From: Microthyrium microscopicum
Lineage: Eukaryota > Ascomycota > Dothideomycetes > Microthyriales > Microthyriaceae
Assembly (NCBI GenBank): GCA_010405405.1
Contig: MU004245.1
Coordinates: 375,256-439,255, forward strand
Direction: 5' to 3'
Length of the DNA: 64,000 nt
The notes beneath the pieces were generated by a model, which did not search any database, was not told the DNA's origin, and was given only the letters and a program-made list of their open reading frames with translations. The position numbers and the translations under genes were made by a program. Positions 24,357 to 37,590 of the stretch are shown here, in pieces. Every line of letters starts with the position of its first letter. Position 1 is the stretch's first letter.

Positions 24357-25025
24357 TTAGTCGAATCACCAGATGTGACATGAATGATGAGGTCTCGGGA
24401 TATTATGACTGGAAATTGAGTTTCATTATGCTCACTTCAGATTCTGGATCAAGCTGGAACTCAACAACATTGGCAGCCCGGACTACACAACCTGCTTTGG
24501 TATCTAAATGCTGGCTAAGCTGGTGTTTTACTCGACCTTGACCCCGGGTGTTATGGGTATGATGGAGCTGCAGGGATGACTTAAATCATCTCTGGACGGA
24601 ACGAGGCAACATAGCCGCGGTCAAAGCTGACATGATTGAATACGATAACGGTGCAGTGTATGATTATATAGGTTGACGAAGCATATCTAGGTTTTAAAAA
24701 TGCGATGATCACGAAGCTACAATGCTACAAGGCTTGCAAATCTAGTGAAGCGACATTATCGAACCACCAAGAATTAACTCAGGCATTATTTTGCGAAGCA
24801 GAATACCATTCGCATGAACCAGGTCTGATTGTAGACTATTGAATTTATATGGCAGGTTATGGCGAATTCCCAACCTTGCTTGGCTAAATCCTTCCGTTGT
24901 TTACGAGTCAAGGTACCCGGTTTGTACAATCCTTATGGACGATATAAGAGAGGCTGAGCCACCATAAGTAGGATTGAACGACAAGACCCTACAAACACCA
25001 TACACCTATTTCATGGTTGTACACA
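24357..25025. other. Intergenic between mob1 and the DUF3176 gene
   Basis: About 670 bp. A 62-residue open frame at 24353-24541 is not recognisable. I see no repeat or RNA gene. The right part should hold the promoter of the DUF3176 gene. Confidence 0.45.
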
Positions 25026-27097
25026 ATGGATGAGGAACTTGACGGAGAACTTAAGCACAACCCAATTTCTGGCAATAAAAAAGGCATTGTCCAGCGCCAT
25101 TCATTTGTGGAGAGCACTGGTGCAATAATTTCGCTCACAGAGTTTTTTAAAAGAAGAAGAGAGGCCTGAGGGACAACAAAGAACGCTTTGGTCTATTCTT
25201 CAACCATGGCGCGCGGAAATAGGATTCATCCTATCGGCATGTAGTCTGTTGATTGGTGTTGCTGCTGTGCTCTTCGCGAAGAACAATCACCAGCAGATAC
25301 ACCTTCTAGGACGCATTAACTTGAGTACTGTGGTGGCTCTTCTATCAACTGTCATAAGGGCATTAATCGTTGCTGTAGTTGAGCAAGGTATATTGACTCC
25401 CCTCATTTATCGCGCTGCCTTGCTCACACAACGCCAGTCATCAGTCAGCTCAAATGGAACTCCTACCAAAGGCAGCGACCACTAGAACAATTGCTTTTAC
25501 ATGATCGCGCAAGTCGAGGGCCTTGGGGGTCATTGATTCTGCTCTTCAAGATAAGAAACTTGTGAGTTATAGTAGCACCGAAACAAAGAAGATATTGACT
25601 CATTCTTCCAGTTCCATTGTGCAAATAGCTTGTGTAGTCACAATTTTGTCTCTCGCTATCACTCCGTTCTCTCAGCAGGCTATTTACACCGACAAATGTG
25701 AGAGACCAGCAAAAGGGCCTCGACCAACCATCAGAGTCGCAAAATCGGTACCACCTTCGGCCTCCCAAAACACATACGCTTTGTCTAAAGGAACCATCAT
25801 GTCGAGCTTGATTGATCTTCAACAAACCAGACCTTCATTTCTCAACAATTGTACCTCTGGCTCCTGCTACTTCCAAGCGAACTCTAACAACATAACTCAT
25901 TCCTCGTTGGGTATGTGTTCAGCCTGTCGCGAAATCACGAACAGTATCCAAGAAAATGCCTCCCAAAACCTTGTACTACCGAACAACCTGACTGTATACG
26001 CCACCAATCATCTCACTAACATGACTGTTGGCGAAATGGATTGGTTTTATACCAAAGCGGACGAAGAAGTGAAACGATTGATCCCAAGTGCGTTGAATTG
26101 GACAATATTGACACAAACTACCGAGGGCTGTCATATATCAGCTCCGGAACTTCCTTTACAGTGTGATAGTAATGGCCAAGAGCTGTCTTCAAAATGGAAC
26201 AAACAGAACTTCATGGCAGCAGCCTGTTTCCTCTATCCCTGCACTAAGCACTACTACGGTGTAGTTGAAAATGGCAGATTGAACGAGGTGACTATATCCA
26301 GCGAACCTTTGCTACAACGGCCACTCAACTCCTTTTCGTCCTATGAACCATTGTTTCTGCGTCACTTCATCGGCGCTAACTGCTCCTGTATGGTCAATGG
26401 TACTCGACGAGATCTGACGTTACTGCCTACAAAACTCAAAGATAGCAGCGAGCCAGGTATATTAGTGGAATTGGAAGGTCAATGGTGGAATCTGAGCGAG
26501 GACTGTATCAACAGCGTCAATACCGAGTTTGTGAGCAATCTCTGGGGTTGGTTGAGCTACAATCTTCAAGGCTATTGCTCGGCCAATTCACTGCTAAACA
26601 GCACTTTCGAAAACATTGCTTCGCCAGACTCAGATGTCGTTTGCAACGGATTAGACGGAGGCCCAGATCACTGGTGGTTGACCAACATATACGGTCAAGG
26701 AAATGTCACCTTGAATCACCTTGCCAGAGTATTCGAGGGCATTGCGAATGCTATTACCGATGCAATGCGACAGTCTGCTAGTATGGAAGCTGGGTCGCAG
26801 GCGAATGTGTATGGCTTCATGACAGAGACTGTCATCTGCACTCATTTCCGATGGCGTTGGATGCTATTTCCAGCTTGTCTACTCCTACTTGCAGTAATAT
26901 CACTAGCTTGTACGATGGCATGTACGAGACAACCAATCTGGAAGGATTCTCTATTGCCGCTATTAACTCTTTCCCCGGCCTCTTCGACTCTAGAAGATAT
27001 GAAGACAAAATCGCAGGGCCTCACTGCAATAATTGAGAGAAATGGAGGACGTTGGGAATTCGTAGTCAATGTTGATACCCAAGAGGACACTCGATGA
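25026..27097 (+). CDS. DUF3176-family fungal membrane protein, apparent 5' frameshift
   Basis: A conserved fungal membrane family of unknown function. The best start is ATG 25026 (MDEELDGELKHNP). The frame from it stops soon after a T6 run at 25143-25148; the next frame continues directly with WSILQPWRAEIGFILSACSL, and one T fewer would join them. Introns are 25388..25437 and 25562..25611. Between and after them come the family blocks VVEQVISQLKWNSYQRQRPL, RASRGPWGSLILLFK and SIVQIACVVTILSLAITPF. Two TM segments lie near the N-terminus, a third follows after ~70 residues, then a large N-glycosylatable lumenal region rich in Asn-X-Ser/Thr and Cys, then a final TM (WMLFPACLLLLAVISLAC) and a short tail. 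The frameshift may be genuine or an assembly error. The 3' exon (25612-27097) is fully open. Confidence 0.8.
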
Positions 27098-27283
27098 ATA
27101 TAAAAGTCCAAGCAAATTTTCGTACATTCAAAGTGGGACGCAGGTAGCCCGACTCATATTTGGACCACCACGACCTGCATGATGCAGCTATCTCTATCAA
27201 TGTAGATCTTTCTTTCTTTTTCGGCTGAGTAGCTTCAAGCTCTCTGTGCAAGAATAGAATACATTATATCCCCGCAGTATTGC

Positions 27284-27297
27284 TACATGTCTTCCTA
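27284..27297 (+). repeat. Left target-site duplication of the LINE
   Basis: The 14 bases TACATGTCTTCCTA match 42687-42700 at 13 of 14 positions. They abut the (TTTG)n tail of the minus-strand LINE, as expected after target-primed insertion. Confidence 0.7.
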
Positions 27298-27318
27298 GTT
27301 TGTTTGTTTGTTTGTTTG
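27298..27318 (-). repeat. (CAAA)n 3' tail of the LINE
   Basis: Five GTTT units on the plus strand, that is CAAA units on the minus strand. The position at the 3' limit of the LINE and next to its target duplication suggests this is its tail. Confidence 0.65.
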
Positions 27319-29936
27319 GATTTAGCCTTGACTAGTTCCACCGTTACATAGTAGATACTGGCACATGTTATGCTAATACAGCTACCTCTACAACAGCTAT
27401 TTAATATATAAGATTTTGGCCCCAACCGTTAATGTCTATGTCTAACTCCAAGATTCCCAAAATGTCTAAGTTATTACGTAAGCAAGACTTAGTAGAAGAT
27501 ATATCCTAATTTAAGATACTACTAAATATAGGTCTTAAAAAAAGCCTAAAAGATAATAACGCCCCTAAATCTAAAAAGATAATATCCTTAATACCCTAAA
27601 AGATAATAATAAATACTAAATATGCTTAAGGTATAATAAGTCTTAAGTACTACTAGATTTAAGGTTATAGCCTTTCTTTTAATAAAAAAGTAAATATATA
27701 AACGCCTTCTAGCTATTTTATTAGTTTTTTCTCTTATCTTCTCTGTTATCCTTTCTTCTCCTTAATCCTCTTATAGTTCTTAGCCTCTTATTATCTCTTT
27801 ATATATATAATAATCTATTAAGTTATTATAGAATTGTTATAAGAAGTTTAAAGTAGAAAAGGCTCTCTAAAATTTAGCAATTTAGCTTTATATTTAAATT
27901 CCTCTATTATTCTATAAGGCTCTAGCCTATAAAGATAGTTCTTTTTAAGTAGTTCTAATTTTTAATAGCCTTAAGTACTCTAAAAAGATTATTAGGTAAG
28001 TAAGAATATTAACTCTCTAAGAACGTACTTAATTACCTAAGTTTTTTATTAAAGATAAAGCTTTTGCTTCTTTTCTTTCCTTTCTATAATAATTTCCCTT
28101 TCTTTAATCTTAAGTATAACTCTTACTTTAATCTTTTATTTTTTTATATACCTTATATCTTAAATAGCGTCTATTTTAATAATAAAGACTATAATAAGTT
28201 ATACCTTTATAAAATCTACTAGTAGTTTATTATAACTTACTACTTTACTTATATTAATTTATATTTAAAGTTATAGTATGTTAAAACCTAAGTAAATATA
28301 GAGAATATAATAAACTATCTAATTAATATAAATATTATAATATTAATAAAAAGTATTATCTACTACGCTAATCTTAAAAAAATAGTCTTTTAATTCTATA
28401 TAACCTAACTTTAGTCTAAAAAGTATTTTAATAACTCTAATATCTATTCTAAAGTAGAAATCTAATTTATAATAGTTAACTTATTTAATAAGAGTATATA
28501 GTTTATAACTATATTTACCCTTAGTCTACTCCTTCTACTAAGTATTATTTAAAACTCTTTTAATAAATATTTTAAGATAAGTAGTACTCTTTAATTTAAC
28601 TAATAAATTAAGGTAATTAATAAACCCTTCCTTAATACCTTACTTAATAAGCAAGTTAATATAATTATTACCTTTAATATTCTTATACCTAAGTATTTAA
28701 TAAATATAAATTAGTCTAGTAATTTACTTATAGGCCTTATAGAATATATATATAAACTATTAGGCTATCTTTACGTTAAGATTATATAAAAAAAAGTATA
28801 CTCTCTAATTATTAATCTAAATATAAGTAAAAGTAAAATCTTATAAACCTACGTCTACTTAATCTCTTAAGGCTTAGGCTACTATAAAGGCCTTAATATT
28901 ATATACTAAAGTATGCTATAGTAAGCTAAAATACTACTACTTTTTAGTTAGTATATTAATCTAATAATTTCCTTATTTTAAAGTATAATCCTTAAGTATA
29001 GGATTTTAGTAAAAAAAGGTAGCCCTAACCTTACCCTTAATATTTAAGCTATTAATAAAATAGTAAATATAATCTAAAGTATCTTAAAAAGTCTATAAAT
29101 AGAACCTCTTAGCCTTAAGGTCGCTATAAATAAGATTAAAAATAGGCATACTTTACTAAGGCTTATAAATAAATAAAGAGAGCTTTAATAAACCCTAAAA
29201 ATTAATACCTAAATATAAGGCTTAAAGCTAGAAAACGAGAAGGCGAAATAATAACTAATATAAGGCTTACTATAAAGCTTACCTTATTAATAGCTTACGT
29301 ACTTTAACTAAAAACTTTTTAAGGGCGTGTTTCTTTTAAATAATATAAAATACTACTAATTAAAAGATTTCTAAGATCCTTTATTAAACTAGGAGGAGGC
29401 CTAATTTAACGTTATATATTACTCTTATAATATTAATTTAGCCTCTACTAATAACTAATACTAAGTCTCTTTAAATCGTTTGTAGGGTAGCTACTACTTC
29501 CTTCTAATATTCTTAAATAAAATATTTATATAGAAATATTAATAATATTATAAATTTATAAATTTACCTTAAAGCTATTAAATTAGCTCTATACTTTTTT
29601 AATTTTATAAAGTAACGTAAAATTATAAGGGCCGCGTTAGCCTTTTCTTTCCTTATTACTATATATTTAGCCTAATTTAGATAATTATCTAAATAAACCT
29701 TTAAAATCTTATAAAAGTCTATAAGAAGAATATTAACTTTATTATTATACTTTAAAAAAAAAGACTTTACCTTAAAAATAATAGCGTAAGTCTATAGTTA
29801 TACTAAATAAAAGAGTAAAAACTTCTCTAATATAAACTATAATCTATAAAAAGTAATCTATTAGTAGTTAAAGGTAAGTTCCTTCTAAAGAAACTACTTC
29901 TAATAACTAGTTATTTTACCTACTATAGCTATAATA

Positions 29937-30163
29937 TGTGACGAGCTGCGGAACTCAGAGCGAGCAGATAATTAGATTGTATTCTAGAATCTACGAACGG
30001 GAGAGAGAGAGAAGAAGATCTAGAAGAGCTGCAGATCTACGAGGGATGTAAGTCCGCTTAGCAGATCCTCAGACGCGCTAACCTCCTTAGGTCTAACGCG
30101 TGATCTTGTAATAAGATCTCTCTTACAATACCGCTATAAAGTCTATAAAAAGGAATTATCACA
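29937..30163 (-). repeat. 3' LTR of the Gypsy element
   Basis: A 227-bp direct repeat, about 89% identical to 37364-37590, preceded by the target duplication taata. Confidence 0.92.
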
Positions 30164-30220
30164 CGACCCCCTCCTTCAGCATAGCTCTCCGGGCTATAAA
30201 TTACTAATTATAACTGCTTT

Positions 30221-30286
30221 CCTAATCTATTCTATTCCAATCCGGTCCAGTCTAGTCTAGTCTAGTTCAGTCTAATCCAATCTAAC
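30221..30286. repeat. Pentamer tandem tract (CTAGT-type) inside the Gypsy element
   Basis: About thirteen 5-bp units related to CTAGT/CTAAT lie some 60 bp inside the 3' LTR. Units differ mainly by transitions, so an originally purer array seems to have been altered by RIP. Confidence 0.65.
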
Positions 30287-33200
30287 AAACTTTTGGTAAT
30301 AAATAATATTTCGATCCTTCTATAGTACAACACTAACCTTACTAGTCGTTTAGAGCATCTCGACCTCCGGTCTGTTAAGGTAACTGTTAAGAAGCATTAA
30401 CGAACCCTAAGATATTTTTAGAATACTCCGGTTCTCAAGTTCTAGTAGTCTAGTAGTTAGTGATCCTATTAGTATAGGGGAATTAGTAGTATAATTATTT
30501 ACTCCTCTTAATCAATAAGAACGCTGTTAGAGTCATAATTAACACCGTCGCTAGTAGGCTCTAGTATTAGTGGTATCTAGGTGGGATATAGGCTTAGCTT
30601 GTTGGGGTGCCAAGCGTGAAACTTAGTAATAAGCTCTGGCGCGTTCTTAGCAGCTGTTTAATCATACCATTTAGCTTTATCGTAACTAGTATACTTGATC
30701 TCGTATTATAGCTTTTTATATTAACCGGCGAAGCGACTGTTAACGATAGCGTTAACAAACTATTCGTTGTTGTTTATGATTTCTCTAATGACTACTAGTA
30801 GTGGATTAGTATGCCTAAGTAACTTAGCGTCGTCTATAATATAATAAAGGACCTAAGCGTGGAAGATATTATATATCTTTATAAAAGAGAAGAGATTGAG
30901 TTTATAGGTGACGGCATTAATTTTCTTAATTATATGGAAGGGACCTATATTCTTATCATCTAGAGTCTTTAAGGGATGTGAAGTAAGGTAATTTCGTGTA
31001 TCTAAGCGAACCTAGTTATCTAATAATAGGTCTAGAGCCGCGTGGTGATAGCGGTTGGCGTATTCTGCTTACTAAGCTTAGGCTTAGATTAATTGCTTTA
31101 TTAAGTAATTGTATATCTCGGCGTGACCTTTCTATATCGTATTTATATTAATAGTATCCTTATTAGCAGCTATAAAGGCATTTGTAGGTTTTGGGAGGCG
31201 ATGTAAGGACTCGAGGCCTAAATAAAAGTTAAATCCGTTTTAAGCTTTAAAGAGTATAACTCCTATGGTGGCGTTTATGGCAGAATTGACTATAAATTTA
31301 GCAAAGGGCAGAAGAGCTACTTAGTTATCTTAATCTTAGTTAATAAACGCGCGTAAGAACTACTTGAGTGTGGTGACTGAGATTTCTGTTATGCCGTTAA
31401 TTTTAGGGTGAAATGCTGTATTAAGACGAAGTATTATATTTACGCGTTTATATAAGCGCTTTTAAAACGCGGAGATAAATTAGCTACTGTGATTTGAAAG
31501 AATTATTAATAGTTAGCTAACGAGCTTCCACACGTGGTTAATGAAGGCTAGTACTATTAAGTCTATAGATAGGTCTAGTAATAGGATGAAACGTTAGGTC
31601 TATGTATATTAGTCAACGACTACTATAACGTATTAATAAATTACACCTTAGTATAAATAGTGAGGTAGTAAGATGGCAAAGTTGATAAAGATATCTAATT
31701 ATATACGCTTAAGGAGAGGGAATTGACGTAAGAAGCCTTACTTCTTTTAGTGAACGGGTTTAGTAAACACGTATTTGTAGCCTTTAACAAAGCTCTTAAC
31801 GTCCTACAATATCTTAGGCTATTAGTAATCTTCTTATAGGTAGTAGTAAGTTGTTACTGTTCCACTATAGCCTATAGCTTTATAGCTATACGCGCTTTAT
31901 ATAGCGCGATGCTGAAGCTTATCTTAAGGGATAAAGATCCGATTATAGTAGAGGATTATCTTATCAGCAGCTACTATGTAGTCTTTAAGCTCGATTTGTT
32001 CTCGTTTTGGAGTGCTAAAGGGTAAGAAGAGCTAGTAGTCGGTCTTGGTATAATAAATAGCGATCATTGTTTTATTGTGCTCCGTTACGTTTATAATATC
32101 CTATAGGAATTAGTCGCTATTAAAATTTAGGAATAGGTTATCTCCTAAGGGATTAAGTAGCTCACCCTTAGGCGTCTCGTTGTTACTAAGAGACTCTCTT
32201 ATAAGATTAAGTAGCTTACCTATAGGATTAGAAATATCTAATTCATCTTAAGTAATGGTAGCTAAGTATAGTATTAAGAGGCGGGCGAATTTAATAAGCA
32301 ATATAGCTAGCTTTATTGCGTGTTCCGTATTAAATTAGTATAGGAATAATAAAAGTCAGACTTATTAAGAGACGTAAGGGTTATCGTCACTTTGTAGAAT
32401 ATTTTATAACTGACGGGTGAGGGTATTTACCTTTCCATTAGCCGTACTTAGGCGGTACTTTATTTTGAAGTGAAACTGGGAGAGGAACTTAGCTTATTTA
32501 GCTTATTGTTAAGAGAGACGTTTTGTTATTATAAACGTCTAAAGGTTATAGTAATTAAAGAATACTTGAATAGGGTCGATGGAGCTAAATAGCTTTGGTT
32601 TCTACTCTTTAAATGCGCGAACGATAGCTAGAAGCTCTTTATCGTAAATGTCATAATTATATTCTATTAAAGTCATCTTTTTCGAGAGATACGCGACTAG
32701 ATAAAGTTTCTTATCGTTACCTTTTTAAGAGAGGACCGCGGCATAAACCCAATCCGAGGCGTCTGTCTCTAGCTATATTTCTTTTGTATAATTAAAGTGA
32801 CGTAATATCTTAGCGGATGTGAAGTCTTGCTTTAGCTTCTCGAACGCACGTTCCTTTGGCTCATTAAGGTTTTAAGGGAAGATTACCATAGCGTCCTTCT
32901 TTATAAGTGCTATTAGCGGTGCTGTAGTCTTTAAATATTTAAGAATAAATCAATAGTAGAAGTTGGCAAAGCTAAGGAAAGCTTAAATGTCTTTTATTAA
33001 AGAGGGATGTTGCTAATTAACTACGCTTTAAACCTTTTTTAAGTCTATCTCGATGCCTTTAGTAGTAATAATCAGGCTGAGGTATTTAATCCGTTAAGTA
33101 TTAAATTCACACTTCTGGATATCTAAGTACAATTCTACTTTACCTATTACTTTTAGAACTAAGTGGGTATAAGCGGTGTAGCCAGCTTTAGTATTACTAA

Positions 33201-36200
33201 AGACTAACAGATCGTCTATATAGCCTATAACGAAGTTATTTAGGTAATCGATTAGAATATAATTAAGATAAGCTTAGAAGGTCCTTAGGGCTTTGGTGAG
33301 GCTAAAGGGCATAACTTTAAATTCGTATAACTTATAACGAGTTAGGAATGCGGTTTTATATTCGTCGTTAGGTTTAATGCGGATATGTGTGAAGGCGGCG
33401 ATAATGTCGAATTTAGAGAAGTATTTTGCATAATAGATATAAGTAAGTGTTTTTAATAGCTACAAAGGAACATTACGATTCTTTTATATAATCTTATTGA
33501 GTCTATAATAATTAATATAAACTTAAATTCCTTCTTCTAGCTTATATACATATAATATTAATACGGCGTAATGTGATTTACTAGCTTAAACTTAATTTTG
33601 ACTAAGTATTTAATTAACGTATTATTTAATAACAAGGGATTCTTAATAACCTAAGCTATTATAGTGGCGTTTAGGGATCGTAGCGTCCAAAATAATATTA
33701 ATAGAGTAATCTTATTTACCACAGTATGGTGCGAGTTTATTACCCAATTTTGGGTCGAAGACGTCTATATAATGGTGATATTTCTTTAGTAGGTGTTTAA
33801 GAATCTCGTCTCGTGAGAGAGGAGGCTTATTATACTTCTCTCGTTATTTTTTAAAATCCTTAGGTAAGATTTTGCTTAAGTTGATAGCAACGTCTTCCTT
33901 TAGTATAGGATCTAGGTCTAGAGGTTTCTTTTCCTTTTTATCTTTAAAGTCGTCAGGCCAGATTTCGTTAAATTGCCAGCCTTATTCTAGTAACTTAACG
34001 AAGGCAGTAGTACTAACCATAGTGACGTTTTTAAAGCGAGGGTCTGTCAGATTAACTGAGCGGCCTTTACAATCCATTAAGATTAGGCGGCCTATTAATA
34101 AGCAGTATATAAGGTAGTGGTCTAAGTTGAAGTAGATTTGCTTCTTGCCTCCTTTAAAAGTAACCTCGTGGAGGTCGATCTAAGGGTTGCTAAGGATAAG
34201 ATTATAGCTAGCGACGTTTATAATAAAGTAGCAGATTTATTCGATATGCCTTCCTAAACGGACGTTAACTATAGCGGCTTTATCGACTTTCGTGATAGCC
34301 TTACCGTTAGCTAATTGTATGATTTAGGGGGCGGAGAGATCAATAGTAGGGATCCTGTGTTGTTTAATAAAGTTAAGATGAATGATTCCCATCGCTCCAC
34401 TGTTAATGTTTATAAGGATGTTAATTTTCGAGTAGTAGCCTTATTTTAGAAAGAATACGGTACTAGAGGTGGTCCATTAGTCACTTACTATAGGTATGGC
34501 GACTACTTCTTAAGGACGGAAATCGTATGCCATAGAGGCGAGGGATATCTTAATGACAGCTAGTTTAGTGTCGTCGAATATGATAGGCTTTAAAAATGAC
34601 GCTCGTTAAAAATCGCCTTCTAGGCGCTAAATAGTCTTATCGACCTTATATTGAATTTATTCTTTAAAGAGAACTGGCTCAGGATTAGGTTCCTCCTTCT
34701 TCCGTCGTTGATTATGCGCTTCTTGCTTATTTAGCTCCTTTGCGCGTTTCTGTAGAGGAGCTTTCAGTTTTCCACATCATTATCGTAATCGTACTTATTA
34801 TAATTATCCTCTATAGTTGGGGACTGAGGAGATTAAATAGTAATTCAATCGTAGATAGCGGTAAACTTTATAATAATAGCGGTGACCTTCAGTTAGATTT
34901 TGGTATCTAAAAGGGCGTCTTAATCTTTATATAGTGTTGAGTTATGCCAATAGCTATGGCCCTTTTCTTTATACTTTATGTAACGGTTGTTAGCCTTTAA
35001 GGCATTATAGATGTTTAAAGAGCGGTTAAACTTTAATTTCCATCCGCTACCCTCAGCTACTAGACGATTGTTATTATCGTAGCTTTGTGGATTGGTAAAA
35101 AAAACGTATTTAATATAACGAGTAATAGTATATAAGCTCTTAAGGAAGTTGGTAAATGTTTTCGATTTTATGAAGAGCACTCTTTTTACGAACTTTAGGA
35201 GTAGAAGGGAACGTATTTTGATAATCTTATCTTAATTACTAAGCTTGGCTTCTCGTAAGTTCTTTAAGAAGCGGGCTAAGAATTGTTTAAGCTTCTTAGT
35301 AGGCTTCATCATAGCTTCCTAACTTTTAAGCTAGGTTTTAGCGGTGATATAACCATCTTTAATACCATACTCACGGTTTAAATTAAACTATATCTCTATT
35401 ACGGATAAATATAGGTTAGTTAACTTATGGTCACTTCGTTTGTCGATAGTACTAAACGCTTAATCCTCTGTCGCTCCTTAGACGACTTAAATCTTAAAGG
35501 TTTTTGTAAGATAGACTTATGCGTTGTTATTAAGGTAATTTAATACTTTGCCTTTCTAAGCGCGATACTTCTACTTATCCTTTCTTAAGAAGAGTGAAGG
35601 CTTATCGCCCTATACTTTAAAAAGAGAGGCGCTACCAACCAAGTTAAGGTTAGAGAAGGAAGTAGTTCAACGCAAGTTTAGTACCCTTAAAGGTATATTT
35701 AGGTTAGGTTAATCTATGTCTCGAGCTAAGGAGGTCTAGCGAAATAGATCATTATCTACTAACTTATCGCGATCAAGATAGGGATTAGTCGCCTTAATAG
35801 CTAAGGGTTTCTTTTAGAGAGCGTTAATCTAAACTTAAAGGATGGTAGCTTTGTCTACCTTCTCTTATAGAGCCTTATAGTATTTACCAATCTTGTCAAC
35901 GTGGGTAGCAAGTGCTTCCTTAAGCAGATCGTTATTATATTATAGTTCTTGTGCCTTCTAGCGGGTGGTTACTACTTCCTTAAAGATAATAGTATTGTCT
36001 TAAATTTACGCTTTAAGGTAAGTAATCTACTTTACGCGTTTATCGTTAGTTTTAGCTAAGTCTTATATCTCTTCTTAAGCTTCTAAAGCTTCTTTCTAGA
36101 GAGTATAGATTAAATTTATATTGCGAGCGTTTATATTTTATTTAATTTTAAAGAGGTAGGCTATGGTTTGAGAGGCCGATAATGAGGCGTAGAGCTATAT

Positions 36201-37363
36201 AATTAAGTTGTCTAGTGTAATTTCTCCTTTTAATAGACGTTCCAAGTCCGCACTCGATTTGATTAAGTAGTAAGAGTGATAGCGGAGGTCTAATTACTTT
36301 TCTTTACGACGGAGGTATACTCTTATATCTTTTAGCTCGTCGCCTTCTTTACTAGGCATCTTTTGTACTTAAGTAGCTTAGAAGATCAGAAGGTTCTTAT
36401 TGACGGTTAGAGTGACTAGTCGATTAAGGTCTGTTACTATAGGGTAGTAAAATATTAATACGGGTAATACTTTAAGGCCTTCAACTTACTAGCGTAGTTC
36501 CATTAGCTATTCGTGTATTCTAAAAGAAAGTCTAGTGTTATTATTAGGTTGGAAAGGAGCTGGTAACCGGTTATCTCTTATGTTCATTTAGTTTAATAAA
36601 GTTATTCGACTAGCATTTTAAGGGGCGTCTTCTGACGCTTTAGTCTCTTTACTTTTACGGCCTCGTTCTAATAGATAATTATCTTCTAACTCGTCTTTAT
36701 CTTCTAATAACGCTCTTAAGTTTAGTTTTAGCGGTTTTAATAGTCTTAAGACGCTCTTTACCGAATCTATTACTTTCTAGGTAGTATCCGGTTATACTAG
36801 ATCCTAAGTGTTGGGTCCGCTTTAATACTTGGCACGTATAGCGGAGGGGCGACGCGATAGAGATAGGTAACGCGAGCGTATGGGAGATAAAAATAAGTAC
36901 CGATTATTAGGCTAAGTACGAGTAATTAAAGACGGCGAGCGGGCTATATAACCATTAACTTAAGTCTATTAGTTAAGAGCCTTATTAGCTATAGTTATAA
37001 ATAATGAAGAAGGGTACTAGGAGGGAACGCTTATTTATTTGGTGTGTTTTAATAGTAAATGTGTTAAGTATAATTACGGATATTTAGTAGTAGTATAGAA
37101 GATAAACTTTAGTGTTCTGTAGAACTAAGGATGAGGGGTAATTAACGCTTAGACCGTTAATAGGTCAAAGAGTGTTAGGGAATCCTAACGCTTTAATTGG
37201 ACAAGGGGTTAGTGGAGCTAATAGATTTGGTGAATCTATGAAGGATCTTTAATAGGATTTAAGATCACGCGTGCGGAATATTGATCTATACAGGCGCTTC
37301 TTTGGAAGTAAATTCTAGGGTGCGCGGTGTAAGCGCGCGGGTGGTTGAAAGGTTCGTAGATTA

Positions 37364-37590
37364 TGTGACGAGCTGCGGAACTTAGAGCGAGTAGATAATC
37401 AGATTGTATTTTAGAATCTACAAACGGGAGAGAGAGAGAAGAAGATTTAGAAGAGCTGTAGATCTGTGAGGGATGTAAGTCCGCTCGGCAGATCCTTGGG
37501 CGCGCTAACCCCCTTGGGTCTAGCGCGTGATCTTGTAACAAGATCTCTCTTACAACACCGCTGTGAAGCCTGTGAAGAGGAATTATCACA
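37364..37590 (-). repeat. 5' LTR of the Gypsy element
   Basis: A 227-bp direct repeat paired with 29937-30163, followed by taata. It is less TA-shifted than its partner. Confidence 0.92.

Larger units (their letters stand above)
29937..37590 (-). mobile_element. Ty3/Gypsy LTR retrotransposon fossil nested in the LINE
   Basis: A 7654-bp element with 227-bp LTRs (29937-30163 and 37364-37590), each with TGTGA...TCACA ends. A 5-bp target duplication, taata, flanks it (29932-29936; 37591-37595). It reads on the minus strand. A polypurine tract (GGAGGGGG) lies just inside the left LTR, which is therefore the 3' LTR. Remnants occur in Gypsy order: gag-like region about 37-34.75 kb, protease about 34.6-34.1, reverse transcriptase about 34-33 with a YIDDLL-type motif near 33.2, RNase H about 32.9-32.4, integrase about 32.3-30.9. 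Integrase after RT is what separates Ty3/Gypsy from Copia. It is heavily broken by many stops. The LTRs differ at roughly 25 sites, all transitions, typical of RIP, so its age cannot be dated from them. Confidence 0.9.

Noticed and set aside
34920-35180. An 86-residue open frame within the Gypsy element taken as a possible host gene
   Set aside because: It lies in the gag-like part of the element and is just a chance gap between stops.
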